This document shows, in pieces, positions 1 to 8,543 of a stretch of 64,000 nt of DNA. The DNA is from CAYFZO01 sp965226235 (GTDB lineage Bacteria > Pseudomonadota > Gammaproteobacteria > Poriferisulfidales > Oxydemutatoraceae), in the NCBI GenBank assembly GCA_965226235.1, contig OZ245335.1, positions 806,001 through 870,000 on the forward strand. The letters run 5' to 3'. The position numbers were made by a program, and so were the translations under genes. The notes beneath the pieces were generated by a model that was not told the origin of the DNA, did not search any database, and was given only the letters and a program-made list of their open reading frames with translations. The first letter of the stretch is position 1, and the number at the start of each line of letters is the position of its first letter.

Positions 1-1
1 G

Positions 2-1789
2 CTGGACGATTACTTGCGGGCTGACACGTTACCGCAACACGCGATGAAATTTGAGGACGCCGCGCCGATCATAGAACACCTCATCACCGCACTGGGTACA
101 CGGCAACTGAAGGTCTCCAAGGGGAACGAAACATTCACCGATACGGAGCAGATTTTCCTTCCCGAAAGCTGCTCGCTTTTTGCCAACAGGCAAAAGAATT
201 TTGGTTTTTACAAGAGCGTCGCCGTGTTTTTATGGGCACAAACGCGCTTCGGTACCTGGCAAATCGACATGGCGCAACTGCTGTATGACCTTCCCGACCG
301 TGACAAATCGCTACGCCTGTTTCAGACACTGGAGAATGTGCGGCTCGACGCCTGCATCGCAAGAGAGTTGCCAGGCATTGGACGTACGCTCAACGAGTTG
401 GGGAACCAGGCTCGGATGCTGCCTGACGACAAGGAGTGGCAGGCGGTGGCGCACAGGCTGGGACGACCCGGTGCCACCGCTCGCCACAGCCTGGAAATGG
501 TTGAACGCCTGTATCGAAAACCGCTACCCAGAGCAACAATTTATCAAGGTGTTTTCAAACCGGCACAGGTGATACGCGCTATCAAACAACGCATTGCTGC
601 AGAACGCACCGAATTGCAGGAAGAATTATCCGCCGTCGTCAGGAAAGCCGGAATCAACCGGGATCCGGACTCCCTGGTGTTGGAAAGAAAGCATGGAAAA
701 ACCGGCATGTATCAGCTCCGCTTCAGTGACGACGGAGAAGAACTTGAAACCACGCCTGAAGTCCGGAAGCTTTGGGGATCGATCAGCCAGGACATCGGTG
801 CAATACCCGAGGACTATTTGCGGATGGAAAAAGGCACTGGGTCGAAGGATTCGCAACACACGGAAATACCACAAGAGCAAAGCTGCAAAACCCTGCTGCC
901 GGAATGGGACCACTCGATTCAACGCTACCGCCAGAACTGGTGCCAGGTGTTTTTACGGGAAATGCCGGGCAAAACTCCCGATTTCGCCAACACAACGCTG
1001 CAACAACACCCAGGTCTGGTCAAACAACTGCGTCGACAGTTCGAAGCTCTGCGCAACGAAGATACCATCTGGCGCCGTGCGCCTTACGGTGACGATATTG
1101 ATATCGACGCGGCAGTTTTGGCTTTCATCGATACCCGGCGGCTGGAGGAACCCGATCCGGGTGTTTACATAAAACGTAAAAAAACCGGCCGCAACATCGC
1201 GGCGGCTTTCGTCATCGACATGAGCGCATCCACTAAAGGCTGGGTCAACCAAACCGAAAAAAAAGCACTGGTCTTGCTGTGCGAGTCTCTTGAAAAGATC
1301 GGCGACCGCTATGCGATATACGGCTTTTCGGGGAATTCCCGCAACCGCTGCGACATATTCGGAATCAAATCATTCGAAGAGAAATACGGTGATGAAATCA
1401 AAAGCAGAATCGGAGAAATCAAGCCGCGAGACTATACCCGCATGGGCGCCGCGATTCGCTTCGTGTGCAACGAACTGAGCTGCGTCGAGGCAAAAACCCG
1501 GGTCATGATCGCCATCTCCGACGGCCGTCCGGACGATGCCGATGGCTACCGGGGACGCTACGGCATCGAAGATACACGCCGCGCCCTGCTCGAAGCGAAT
1601 TTCGAAGATACACGCCGCGCCCTGCTCGAAGCGAATTTCAAAGGTGTGCACTCCTACTGCATTACCATAGACACCGAAGCACTGGACTATCTGCCGTACA
1701 TGTACGGACGGTCAAATTTTTCGATCGTGGACCGTATTGAAAAATTACCTTCCCGGATGCCCGACATATACCGACGCATCACAACCTGA
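2..1789 (+). CDS. CbbO/NorD-family VWA-domain protein (5' partial)
   Basis: The frame is open from the left edge, so the true start lies outside the window; a TTG at 14 is only the first start-like codon. At least 596 residues are visible. A C-terminal von Willebrand A domain carries the MIDAS metal-binding motif DMSAS near residue 405 and a second strand ending VMIAISDGRPDD. The central part (LWAQTRFGTWQ, then LFQTLENVRLDACIAR) resembles what I recall of CbbO, the partner of the CbbQ AAA+ ATPase that activates RuBisCO. NorD, the nitric-oxide-reductase accessory protein, is a close relative, and the choice between them is an inference. A perfect 36-bp tandem duplication lies inside the VWA domain. 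The MoxR-type partner would be expected just left of the window. Confidence 0.75.
   Translation: MDDYLRADTLPQHAMKFEDAAPIIEHLITALGTRQLKVSKGNETFTDTEQIFLPESCSLFANRQKNFGFYKSVAVFLWAQTRFGTWQIDMAQLLYDLPDRDKSLRLFQTLENVRLDACIARELPGIGRTLNELGNQARMLPDDKEWQAVAHRLGRPGATARHSLEMVERLYRKPLPRATIYQGVFKPAQVIRAIKQRIAAERTELQEELSAVVRKAGINRDPDSLVLERKHGKTGMYQLRFSDDGEELETTPEVRKLWGSISQDIGAIPEDYLRMEKGTGSKDSQHTEIPQEQSCKTLLPEWDHSIQRYRQNWCQVFLREMPGKTPDFANTTLQQHPGLVKQLRRQFEALRNEDTIWRRAPYGDDIDIDAAVLAFIDTRRLEEPDPGVYIKRKKTGRNIAAAFVIDMSASTKGWVNQTEKKALVLLCESLEKIGDRYAIYGFSGNSRNRCDIFGIKSFEEKYGDEIKSRIGEIKPRDYTRMGAAIRFVCNELSCVEAKTRVMIAISDGRPDDADGYRGRYGIEDTRRALLEANFEDTRRALLEANFKGVHSYCITIDTEALDYLPYMYGRSNFSIVDRIEKLPSRMPDIYRRITT
1567..1638 (+). 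repeat. perfect 36-bp in-frame tandem duplication inside the VWA gene
   Basis: Two identical 36-bp units, 1567-1602 and 1603-1638, encode EDTRRALLEANF twice in a row. They lie after the SDGRPDD strand of the VWA domain, so one helix is duplicated. Identity at every base implies a recent event. Confidence 0.95.
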
Positions 1790-1849
1790 TCGCTCGCATC
1801 CACTGGCGAAGCCACGGCGCTCGCGGGCCATCGACCCACCGCAGACCGA

Positions 1850-3046
1850 TCACAGGCTGCCATAAATGTGGAAACCACCCACGTAAGTGCCAATCGCGGA
1901 GCCTACGCTGGTGAACAGGAATACCAGCAAGGTGCGCGCTACGCGATTACGCCACCACCCCGACCAACTGGTTGTGGCCTGCCGAAGATTCCTGAAGTCG
2001 TCAACCAGTGGTTTTCTCAGATACAGTTCGGCTGCAGCAGCGACCATGCCTGCTCCGATGGTCGGGTTGATCGACGTAAACGGCGCAGAGACGAACGCGG
2101 TCAGGATGGTCAGCGGGTGTGCGCTGGCGAGCGCGGCTCCAAGCGCGGCGAGACCTCCATTGATCAGTATCCAATCGAAAACCAGGTCTCGCCCGGATGC
2201 AATGCTCTGGCTGAATCCTATGAAAAATCCCGCCAGGATAATGCCCACCACGACCCACGGAATGAACCTTGACCATTTTGCATGCGGCGGTACTTGATCG
2301 AGGCAATCGATATCGGCACGAGGGTCGAGGGTGCTGTCTGCGAGATACGACCGAAGCCTGCCGACCATCCCCGACAAATGCCCGGCACCGACCACCGCCA
2401 AAACGCGCGCAGGTTTTTCCCGGCGCACGTACGCAAAAATCTTCGCGGACATATAACGGTCGCGCTCGCTTACCAACACTTCGTGCAAACACGGATCAAG
2501 TGCCTGCAATTCCTGGAACATACCGGTCAGCACATCGCTGTCCTTCATTTCTTCCACGTGAGCGAGGCTGATTCTCTGCCTGGTAAACAGGCTGTAGATC
2601 AGCGATTGAACCAGCATCAGGCGACGCCACCATGCGACCTTGCAATAAAGCCGCCTGAGCGTGATTCCAATGTCACGATCGATGAGCGCCAATGGCAAAC
2701 CACTTTTGTCCGCCAGGGTCACTGCCGTTTTCATTTCGCCCCCAAGCTCAACCTCTACGGAGTCCGCAAGGCGCTGCTGGTAAGCCCCGAGCGCCACCAT
2801 TGCGGCGATCGCCCCCAGCTTTTTCTGGCGGATGGCCTGCCAGAGGTCGAGCTCCCCGATCGATTCAGGGTTGCAGATTGTCTGGTGCCGGCTGCCGCAC
2901 AGTTCAACCGCAACCGCATCATAATCCCCGCTGCCAAGCAAACGCGTAACCTGCTCACGACTAACGCGCGACACGTGGGCCGTGCCAAGAATATCGACAC
3001 AGGTTTCCTCGATCTGCACCGAACGCAAGCTGTTATCAGGATGCAT
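1850..3046 (-). CDS. TraB/PrgY-family membrane protein
   Basis: A 398-residue protein of the TraB/PrgY (TIKI/GumN-related) family. The N-terminal half carries the two GxxH motifs of this fold, GTAH at residues 21-24 and GAGH at 220-223, plus the VAVELC strand. In related TIKI proteins these motifs hold a metal-dependent protease site; for bacterial TraB members the activity is uncertain. The C-terminal third is hydrophobic with about four membrane segments, for example WVVVGIILAGFFIGF and TLLVFLFTSVGSAIGTYVGG. I chose the ATG at 3046, which overlaps the 3' end of moeB by 11 bp; an earlier in-frame start would add 25 residues inside moeB with no similarity. It is the last gene of the DUF1244-moeB-traB operon. 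PrgY blocks a peptide pheromone in enterococci, but nothing here shows such a role. Confidence 0.85.
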   Translation of the reverse strand: MHPDNSLRSVQIEETCVDILGTAHVSRVSREQVTRLLGSGDYDAVAVELCGSRHQTICNPESIGELDLWQAIRQKKLGAIAAMVALGAYQQRLADSVEVELGGEMKTAVTLADKSGLPLALIDRDIGITLRRLYCKVAWWRRLMLVQSLIYSLFTRQRISLAHVEEMKDSDVLTGMFQELQALDPCLHEVLVSERDRYMSAKIFAYVRREKPARVLAVVGAGHLSGMVGRLRSYLADSTLDPRADIDCLDQVPPHAKWSRFIPWVVVGIILAGFFIGFSQSIASGRDLVFDWILINGGLAALGAALASAHPLTILTAFVSAPFTSINPTIGAGMVAAAAELYLRKPLVDDFRNLRQATTSWSGWWRNRVARTLLVFLFTSVGSAIGTYVGGFHIYGSL

Positions 3047-3827
3047 ATCGATGCGAATGATTGCTCCGGCAGGCCGCTTGCACGGCGCAGACAGGACACT
3101 CCGGGTCTGGAGGAATCGCAATTGTTCGCCACTCCATGCGCAGTCCGTCCAGCAGCAGCAGGCGGCCGGTCAACGGCTCGCCGATACCCAGCAGCAACTT
3201 GAGCGCCTCGGTCGCCTGCACGCTGCCGACAACGCCGACGATAGGTCCGAGTACACCATTCCCGACACACGTCTCATCTGTGCCGATGCCCCGCTTATAC
3301 AGGCATTCGTAGCATGGCTTCCCGGGCTGCGAAGCGAACACCGCCACTTGCCCCTCCATTCGAATAGCCGCGCCGCTGACCAGCGGCTTCGCCGCCACGA
3401 CACAGGCACGATTGACGGCGTAACGGGTTTCAAAATTGTCGCTGCCATCGACAACCAGATCAACGCGTGGCAACAATTCAGCCAATGCGCCCGGTCCGAG
3501 TCGGGCGCAAACCGTCTCGATCGATACCTCGGGATTCAACGCCCGCAGAGTGCTGCTTGCAGACTCCGTCTTGTACATCCCCACCGTGGAGCTGGAATGA
3601 ATGATCTGTCGCTGCAGGTTCGACAACTCGACACGATCATGATCCGCAATGACCAATCGCCCGACACCGCTCGCAGCCAGGTACATCGCCACCGGGGAAC
3701 CGAGACCGCCCAGTCCGACGACCAGGACGCTTGAATTCAAAAGCGTCTGCTGCCCTTCGATACCGACCTCGGTCAATAAAATCTGTTGGCTGTAACGTAG
3801 CAGTTGTGAATCGCCCAGTTCACTCAC
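3036..3827 (-). CDS. moeB: MoeB/ThiF/HesA-family adenylyltransferase
   Basis: A 263-residue E1-like enzyme that adenylates the C-terminal glycine of a ubiquitin-like sulfur carrier (MoaD for molybdopterin, ThiS for thiamine). The nucleotide-binding loop GLGGLGSP lies near residues 39-46, followed by the DHDRVELSNLQRQ strand. Two CxxC pairs (CYEC and CPVC) form the structural zinc site. Length and motifs match MoeB, and the nearby mobAB genes favour a molybdenum-cofactor role, although the family is often shared between pathways. It overlaps the DUF1244 gene by 8 bp upstream and the TraB gene by 11 bp downstream, so the three are probably translated from one message. Confidence 0.92.
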   Translation of the reverse strand: MSELGDSQLLRYSQQILLTEVGIEGQQTLLNSSVLVVGLGGLGSPVAMYLAASGVGRLVIADHDRVELSNLQRQIIHSSSTVGMYKTESASSTLRALNPEVSIETVCARLGPGALAELLPRVDLVVDGSDNFETRYAVNRACVVAAKPLVSGAAIRMEGQVAVFASQPGKPCYECLYKRGIGTDETCVGNGVLGPIVGVVGSVQATEALKLLLGIGEPLTGRLLLLDGLRMEWRTIAIPPDPECPVCAVQAACRSNHSHRYAS

Positions 3828-4134
3828 CGGGCTTGCCCTGCTTGCGCGCCTCGAACATGGCTCGCTGCGCGGGCGTCATTTCCTGCTGATACCTGGACTT
3901 CCACTCGGCATAGGGCATGCCGTAGATCAATTCCCGCGCCTGTTCGTATTCAACCGCTACACCACGTTCCGCCGCTGCCGCCACATACCATTTGGACAGA
4001 CAGTTGCGGCAAAAGTCCGCCAGGTTCATCAAATCTATGTTCTGCACTTCGCTGTGCCCGCGCAGATGCTGGACAAGGCGCTCGAATACCGCCGCCTGGA
4101 TTGCCTGCTTGTCCGTCTCTGGAATATGCGCCAT
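3820..4134 (-). CDS. DUF1244 family protein
   Basis: A 104-residue soluble protein whose core reads NIDLMNLADFCRNCLSKWY, the hallmark of DUF1244, with two cysteines three residues apart. The ATG at 4134 gives the family's usual length; upstream in-frame codons would run into the divergent promoter region shared with mobA. It is the first gene of the operon with moeB and the TraB-family gene. The molecular function is not known. The 68 bp between this start and mobA carry an A+T-rich TTATTATAAA stretch suitable as -10 sequence for either direction. Confidence 0.85.
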   Translation of the reverse strand: MAHIPETDKQAIQAAVFERLVQHLRGHSEVQNIDLMNLADFCRNCLSKWYVAAAAERGVAVEYEQARELIYGMPYAEWKSRYQQEMTPAQRAMFEARKQGKPGE

Positions 4135-4202
4135 GGTTCGATGCCGAAATGATGTTCCGCTCCTTTGCATTTATTATAAACGTAAGTGAAAATGTCCAGC
4201 AA

Positions 4203-4817
4203 ATGAGAGACAACGTGCAATACCCGAAAAACACGATCACCTGCGCGATACTCGCAGGCGGAAAAGGGTCGCGCATGGAGAGTCGCGACAAGGGACTGGT
4301 ACCGTTGGCAGGGCGTCCAATGATCGAACATGCGATTATGCGCATACGACCGCAGGTCGGAGCCATCATGATCAATGCAAATCGGCATCTCGAAGAGTAT
4401 CGAAACTACGGCTACCCGGTGGTGCAGGATTCCAGCAACGACTTTCAAGGTCCCCTGGCGGGTATGGCAGCGTGTCTCCGCCACTGCCACACCCCCTGGA
4501 TGGCCACCATTCCCTGCGATGTCCCGCTATTGCCAGAGAAACTGATCGGCAGGCTCCATCACGCCCTGACACTGCATGATGCTGAGGTGGCGGTAGCCAC
4601 GGACGGGCAACGGTTGCACCCCGTTTTTTGCCTGATATCTGTGGAACTGACCGACAAGCTCGAAGCATTCCTGATGCTTGGAGGACGCAAAATCGATAGG
4701 TGGCTGCAACAAGTCAGAACGGTACAGGCCGATTTTAGCGACGCTGAAAGCTGCTTTCACAACGTCAATACCGCCGATGAGCTGGCAAAGCTCAACCAGG
4801 CGTTACTGCACCGGTGA
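4203..4817 (+). CDS. mobA: molybdenum cofactor guanylyltransferase MobA
   Basis: A 204-residue nucleotidyltransferase that attaches GMP to Mo-molybdopterin, giving the MGD cofactor of DMSO-reductase-family enzymes such as nitrate reductase and formate dehydrogenase. The N-terminal signature LAGGKGSRM followed by DKGL is the GTP-binding loop, and IPCDVPLLP contains the metal-binding aspartate. The ATG at 4203 places this signature about 15 residues in, as in E. coli MobA. The stop overlaps the mobB start (GTGA), so the two are translationally coupled. It is transcribed divergently from the DUF1244-moeB operon. Confidence 0.93.
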   Translation: MRDNVQYPKNTITCAILAGGKGSRMESRDKGLVPLAGRPMIEHAIMRIRPQVGAIMINANRHLEEYRNYGYPVVQDSSNDFQGPLAGMAACLRHCHTPWMATIPCDVPLLPEKLIGRLHHALTLHDAEVAVATDGQRLHPVFCLISVELTDKLEAFLMLGGRKIDRWLQQVRTVQADFSDAESCFHNVNTADELAKLNQALLHR

Positions 4818-5326
4818 GCTTCCCCGTCATCGGCTTTTGCGCGTATAGCGGCACGGGCAAAACCACACTGCTGACCTCGTTGCTTCCGCTGCTGAAGGAG
4901 CGAGGCATCAAGGTCGGAATCATCAAGCACGCGCACCACAATTTCGATACCGACCAACCCGGTAAAGACAGCTACGAATTGAGAAAATCCGGAGCGAGAC
5001 AGATGCTGACGTCATCAAGCAAACGCTGGGCCCTGATAACCGAACTGCTGACCGAAGAAAACGAGGCGACCCTCAGTGAATTGCTTACCTACCTGCACCA
5101 TCCAGGTCTTGACTTGATCCTGGTAGAAGGGTTCAAGCAGGAGTCCTTTGAAAAAATTGAACTACACCGCCCGAAACTCGGCAAGCCACCCATGTATCCG
5201 CAAGATAAAAACATTATCGCGTTCGCTACCGACGCCGCCGCACCTGCCGACATCAAGATCCCGGTGCTCAATCTGAACTCTCCACGGCAAATCTGCGATT
5301 TCATCATCAGGAAAATCTCCTGGTGA
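4814..5326 (+). CDS. mobB: molybdopterin-guanine dinucleotide biosynthesis adapter MobB
   Basis: A 170-residue P-loop protein with the Walker A motif YSGTGKTTLL at residues 10-19, the typical IKHAHHNFDTDQPGKDSY segment with the conserved DxxGKDS, and LILVEGFK. MobB binds GTP and assists MobA in making the MGD cofactor. It begins with GTG at 4814, overlapping the mobA stop by 4 bp, which supports that start. The last codons are followed by only 63 bp before the convergent tRNA gene. Confidence 0.92.
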   Translation: MSFPVIGFCAYSGTGKTTLLTSLLPLLKERGIKVGIIKHAHHNFDTDQPGKDSYELRKSGARQMLTSSSKRWALITELLTEENEATLSELLTYLHHPGLDLILVEGFKQESFEKIELHRPKLGKPPMYPQDKNIIAFATDAAAPADIKIPVLNLNSPRQICDFIIRKISW

Positions 5327-5389
5327 TGAAATGGTCAGCGTAGGGTAGCAACGAATCAGCATGCGACGCGGCCGCGCCAACCGGGCAGT

Positions 5390-5466
5390 TGGTGGGCGCG
5401 GCTGGATTCGAACCAGCGACTCCCGCCATGTGAAGACGGTACTCTAACCAACTGAGCTACGCGCCC
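5390..5466 (-). tRNA. tRNA-Val (anticodon CAC)
   Basis: A full cloverleaf reads on the minus strand: acceptor GGGCGCG pairing with CGCGCCC, D arm GCTC/GAGT, anticodon stem CCGTC/GGCGG with loop TTCACAT (anticodon CAC), T arm GCTGG/CCAGC around TTCGAAT, discriminator A and an encoded CCA at 5390-5392. CAC reads the valine codon GTG. Confidence 0.95.
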
Positions 5467-5558
5467 CTGAGCTTGCGCATCCGGGCAATTATACGACGGC
5501 TCTGCCTTGCTTCAGAAATCGCTGGCCGCGGCGCGAATCAGCCCCTGCTTTTGAGCCC

Positions 5559-5567
5559 TGTTATAAT
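5559..5567 (+). promoter_or_regulatory. extended -10 promoter of gltA
   Basis: TGTTATAAT is a consensus TATAAT with the extended TGn element, 36 bp before the gltA start. No good -35 hexamer is present at 16-18 bp, which is usual for extended -10 promoters. Transcription would start near 5574, giving a leader of about 30 nt. Confidence 0.6.
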
Positions 5568-5603
5568 CAAAGTTCAACGATCCAACCATGACCCAGACCG
5601 GCG

Positions 5604-6929
5604 ATGAAACGACAGCAGAGCAGCGTAAAACTCATTGGTGAAAAAACCAGCAAGACAATTGACTTACCTATCCTTGCGGCGACCGAAGGCTCCCAAACGC
5701 TTGATATCGGCAAACTGCATCAATCGCTGGGATATTTCACCTTTGACCCAGGTTTTGTCTCGACCGCAAGCTGCGAAAGCAAGATAACCTATACCGACGG
5801 TAACAAGGGGTTACTCAAATATCGAGGCTACTCGATAGAGCAACTCGCCGCGCACAGCAACTTTACTGAAATCGCCTACCTGCTGTATCACGGCGAACTG
5901 CCCAGTTTGAAACAGCTCGAAGAGTTTAATTGCCTGCTGGCACAACACGCGCCTCTTGATCTGGATACCCTGTGCACCTTAAGCCGTGCCCTTCCCAAAG
6001 ACGCGCACCCCATGGCGATGCTAATGGCCGCAATGAGCATGCTCGCAGCGCAGTACCAGAAAGGAAAAAACATCCATGATGCGAAATACCAGCAGGTTTC
6101 ATTCCTTCGCATCCTTGCGAAAATGCCGGCGATAACCGCCTGGGCCTTCCGTCAACAGCTTGGGGAAAAACCTCTCCCTGCCGATCCGAACCTGCCGTAC
6201 ACGAAAAACCTCCTGCACATGATGTTTAATGGCGGCGAAGCACTCACCAGCGACACATTCGTGCGAGCAATGGACCTGGTATTGACCCTGCACGCAGACC
6301 ATGAGCAAAACGCCTCTACTTCAGCGGTGCGTGTAATAGGCAGCACCGAAACCAGTCCTTACGCAGCAGTAGTCGGGGGTCTCGCTTCCCTGTGGGGACC
6401 CGCGCATGGTGGCGCCAATGAGGCCGTCGTCAAAATGCTGGAAAACATTGTTTCTTCAGGTAAGCCTATAGAGCACTACATTTCCCGTGCCAAGGACAAA
6501 AAAGACAATTTCAGACTGATGGGCTTCGGACACCGGGTTTACAAGCATTACGATCCACGCGCCAGGATTCTTCGCCAAACCTGTCACGACCTGCTCGCGG
6601 AACTGGATCCGGAGAACCAGAACCAGCCGTTGCTTGATGCGGCGATGAAGCTGGAAGAGATCGCCCTCGAGGATGAATACTTCATCAGGCGAAAGCTCTA
6701 TCCAAACGTGGATTTCTACTCAGGCATCATTTTCAACGCCATGAAACTGCCGTGTGAGATGTTTACCGCCATATTTGCCCTTGCCAGAACCGCAGGCTGG
6801 ATGAGTCACTGGAGAGAAATGATGCTGGAGGGACACACGCGAATCTACCGACCCAGACAACTCTACACCGGCAATACCCACCGGGATTACGTGCCGATAG
6901 GAAGCCGCGGACAGGAAACTAACGGATAA
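5604..6929 (+). CDS. gltA: type II citrate synthase
   Basis: A 441-residue enzyme that condenses oxaloacetate and acetyl-CoA to citrate, the entry step of the TCA and glyoxylate cycles. The catalytic triad is visible: H268 in GPAHGGANEAV, H310 in FGHRVYKHYDPRAR and D370 in NVDFYSG. The N-terminal extension before LKYRGYSIEQLA is typical of the hexameric, NADH-regulated type. The start at 5604 has only a weak ribosome site. An ATG at 5588 in another frame opens an 18-codon frame ending in TGA inside gltA, with no sign of function. The 3' end overlaps the convergent metX-like gene by 11 bp. Confidence 0.95.
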   Translation: MKRQQSSVKLIGEKTSKTIDLPILAATEGSQTLDIGKLHQSLGYFTFDPGFVSTASCESKITYTDGNKGLLKYRGYSIEQLAAHSNFTEIAYLLYHGELPSLKQLEEFNCLLAQHAPLDLDTLCTLSRALPKDAHPMAMLMAAMSMLAAQYQKGKNIHDAKYQQVSFLRILAKMPAITAWAFRQQLGEKPLPADPNLPYTKNLLHMMFNGGEALTSDTFVRAMDLVLTLHADHEQNASTSAVRVIGSTETSPYAAVVGGLASLWGPAHGGANEAVVKMLENIVSSGKPIEHYISRAKDKKDNFRLMGFGHRVYKHYDPRARILRQTCHDLLAELDPENQNQPLLDAAMKLEEIALEDEYFIRRKLYPNVDFYSGIIFNAMKLPCEMFTAIFALARTAGWMSHWREMMLEGHTRIYRPRQLYTGNTHRDYVPIGSRGQETNG

Positions 6930-8076
6930 GTCGGGAAAAAAAGTTCCCGATGACCGGCGAGAATTTTTTTTCGTCCACCAGAAAAGAATCGTGCCCGTAA
7001 GGCGAGTCAAGTGCTTCAAACACAACTTCCCTGCCAGATTTTTCGAGACCTTCGGCGATCTGGCGCTGTTGCTCCAACGGAAATAAAATGTCGGTAGTCA
7101 CACCGACCACCAACGTGCGCTTGGCGTGAATCTTGGCGAGCCCGGCATTCACCGAGCCACCGTGGTCAGCAACGTCAAAGAGATCCATGGCTCGTGAAAG
7201 ATACAAGTAACTGTTGGCGTCAAAATTGCTCGCGAACTTTTTGGCGTTGTAATCGAGGTACGATTCGATTTCGAACTCCATGTCGAAAAGGTCTTTTGAC
7301 CTTCTATCCGGGGAAATGCGAGCGCGATTGAACCTCTGTCGCCATTCCCCGGCGGAGCGATACGACATTAACCCCAGCTTCCGCGCCAGCGTCATACCCT
7401 TGTATGGCTCGCTATCGATTGAGTAGGCACCTCCCTTCCAACCCGGATCACATCGAATAATCTCTCGCTGGAGAGACCGCACGGCCAGAGTAAACGGTAA
7501 GGCGCGACAAGCCGAGGATATCGTGACAAGGTGGTCTACTTCATTGGGATACTGCAATGCATAAGCAAGTGAAGTCATCCCTCCCATGGATCCGCCAACA
7601 ATTGCCAGCAGGTGGTCGATACCGAGATCGACCAGCGCGTGGTGGCCTGCCTTGGCAATGTCTTCGATGGAAAGCTCCGGGAACCCAATTCCATAAGGGT
7701 TTCCCGTCGCGGGATTGATCGAGGACGGAGAGGTTGAACCAAAACAACTGCCGAGGGAATTGACACAGATGACATAAAAACGATTGGTATCAATCGCTTT
7801 ACCGGGTCCAATCATATACTCCCACCAACCAGGATCGGGATTGCCCGGCGACGAACAAGCGTGCGCCGAAGGTGACAGGCCTGTAAATATCAGCACCGCG
7901 TTGTCGTGATTGGGAGAAAGCTCGCCCCACGCTTCATAAGCGATGCTGACTTCCTGCAGGCTCCCTCCTCGATACATCAAGAATTCGCGCGTGCCATAGT
8001 CACCCGATAACTTGACGCACCTTGTACTCAATGGAACGACAGAGGAAATAACCCGACTCTCCCGTACGGCACTCAT
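6919..8076 (-). CDS. MetX-family O-acyltransferase, probable serine/homoserine O-succinyltransferase
   Basis: A 385-residue alpha/beta-hydrolase acyltransferase. The nucleophile serine lies in GGSMGGMTS, the acid in VTTDILFP and the histidine in YGHDSF. MetX enzymes acylate homoserine for methionine synthesis. The segments TGLSPSAHA, GWWEYMIGPGKAIDT and VNSLGSCFGSTSPSS and the stretch FEIESYLDYNAKKF are much closer to what I remember of the Xanthomonas-type serine O-succinyltransferase (a cysteine pathway enzyme) than to classical homoserine acetyltransferase. The substrate is therefore an inference. It is the last gene after cbiX and the DUF454 gene on the same strand. Confidence 0.85.
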   Translation of the reverse strand: MSAVRESRVISSVVPLSTRCVKLSGDYGTREFLMYRGGSLQEVSIAYEAWGELSPNHDNAVLIFTGLSPSAHACSSPGNPDPGWWEYMIGPGKAIDTNRFYVICVNSLGSCFGSTSPSSINPATGNPYGIGFPELSIEDIAKAGHHALVDLGIDHLLAIVGGSMGGMTSLAYALQYPNEVDHLVTISSACRALPFTLAVRSLQREIIRCDPGWKGGAYSIDSEPYKGMTLARKLGLMSYRSAGEWRQRFNRARISPDRRSKDLFDMEFEIESYLDYNAKKFASNFDANSYLYLSRAMDLFDVADHGGSVNAGLAKIHAKRTLVVGVTTDILFPLEQQRQIAEGLEKSGREVVFEALDSPYGHDSFLVDEKKFSPVIGNFFSRLIR

Positions 8077-8149
8077 GCGTATAAATCAATCCGACCGCTG
8101 GTCAGCCGTCATTCCGGTAGTTCAATTGGAAGGTGCATTGCTCGACGTT

Positions 8150-8539
8150 CTACTCCTTGCACGCAGGAATGTAAAGAACCGCAAGAATCGCCAGCAACCC
8201 CACCCCGGCAACGACCAGACGCCCCCACATAGGCGTAATAAAAAACACCACGGTCAAGGAAAATGCCACTGCCAGAGAGGCAGCACCAGTCAGCTTGACC
8301 TGCCTGCGCACGCAGCGACGATCCAGCCAGCGAACGATATCATCGCCAAAGTACTTGTTGTTGCGTAACATCAGGTAAAACCGTTCGCTGGAGCGGGCGT
8401 AACACATAGCCGCTATAATCACGAACGGCGAGGTAGGCATGACCGGTATCAGCAAACCAACGACACCAATGAACAAAGATGCGTGGCCGATCAGTAAAAA
8501 AAAATAGCGGCCAGCCGGGAACTGTCTCGCTTGCTGCAT
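8150..8539 (-). CDS. DUF454 (YbaN-like) inner-membrane protein
   Basis: A 129-residue membrane protein of the DUF454/YbaN family. The pattern GHASLFIGVVGLLIPVMPTSP followed by a second short helix and CYARSSERF is diagnostic. Two more hydrophobic helices follow (AASLAVAFSLTVVFFI and LVVAGVGLLAILAVLYI). The ATG at 8539 lies 4 bp after the cbiX stop, which fixes the start. Function unknown; the context with a sirohydrochlorin chelatase and a sulfur amino-acid enzyme does not reveal a role. Confidence 0.85.
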   Translation of the reverse strand: MQQARQFPAGRYFFLLIGHASLFIGVVGLLIPVMPTSPFVIIAAMCYARSSERFYLMLRNNKYFGDDIVRWLDRRCVRRQVKLTGAASLAVAFSLTVVFFITPMWGRLVVAGVGLLAILAVLYIPACKE

Positions 8540-8543
8540 ACCC

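Noticed and set aside
2282..3202. 306-codon plus-strand frame opposite the TraB-family and moeB genes
   Set aside because: It is antisense to two clearly recognised genes and its translation shows no domain.
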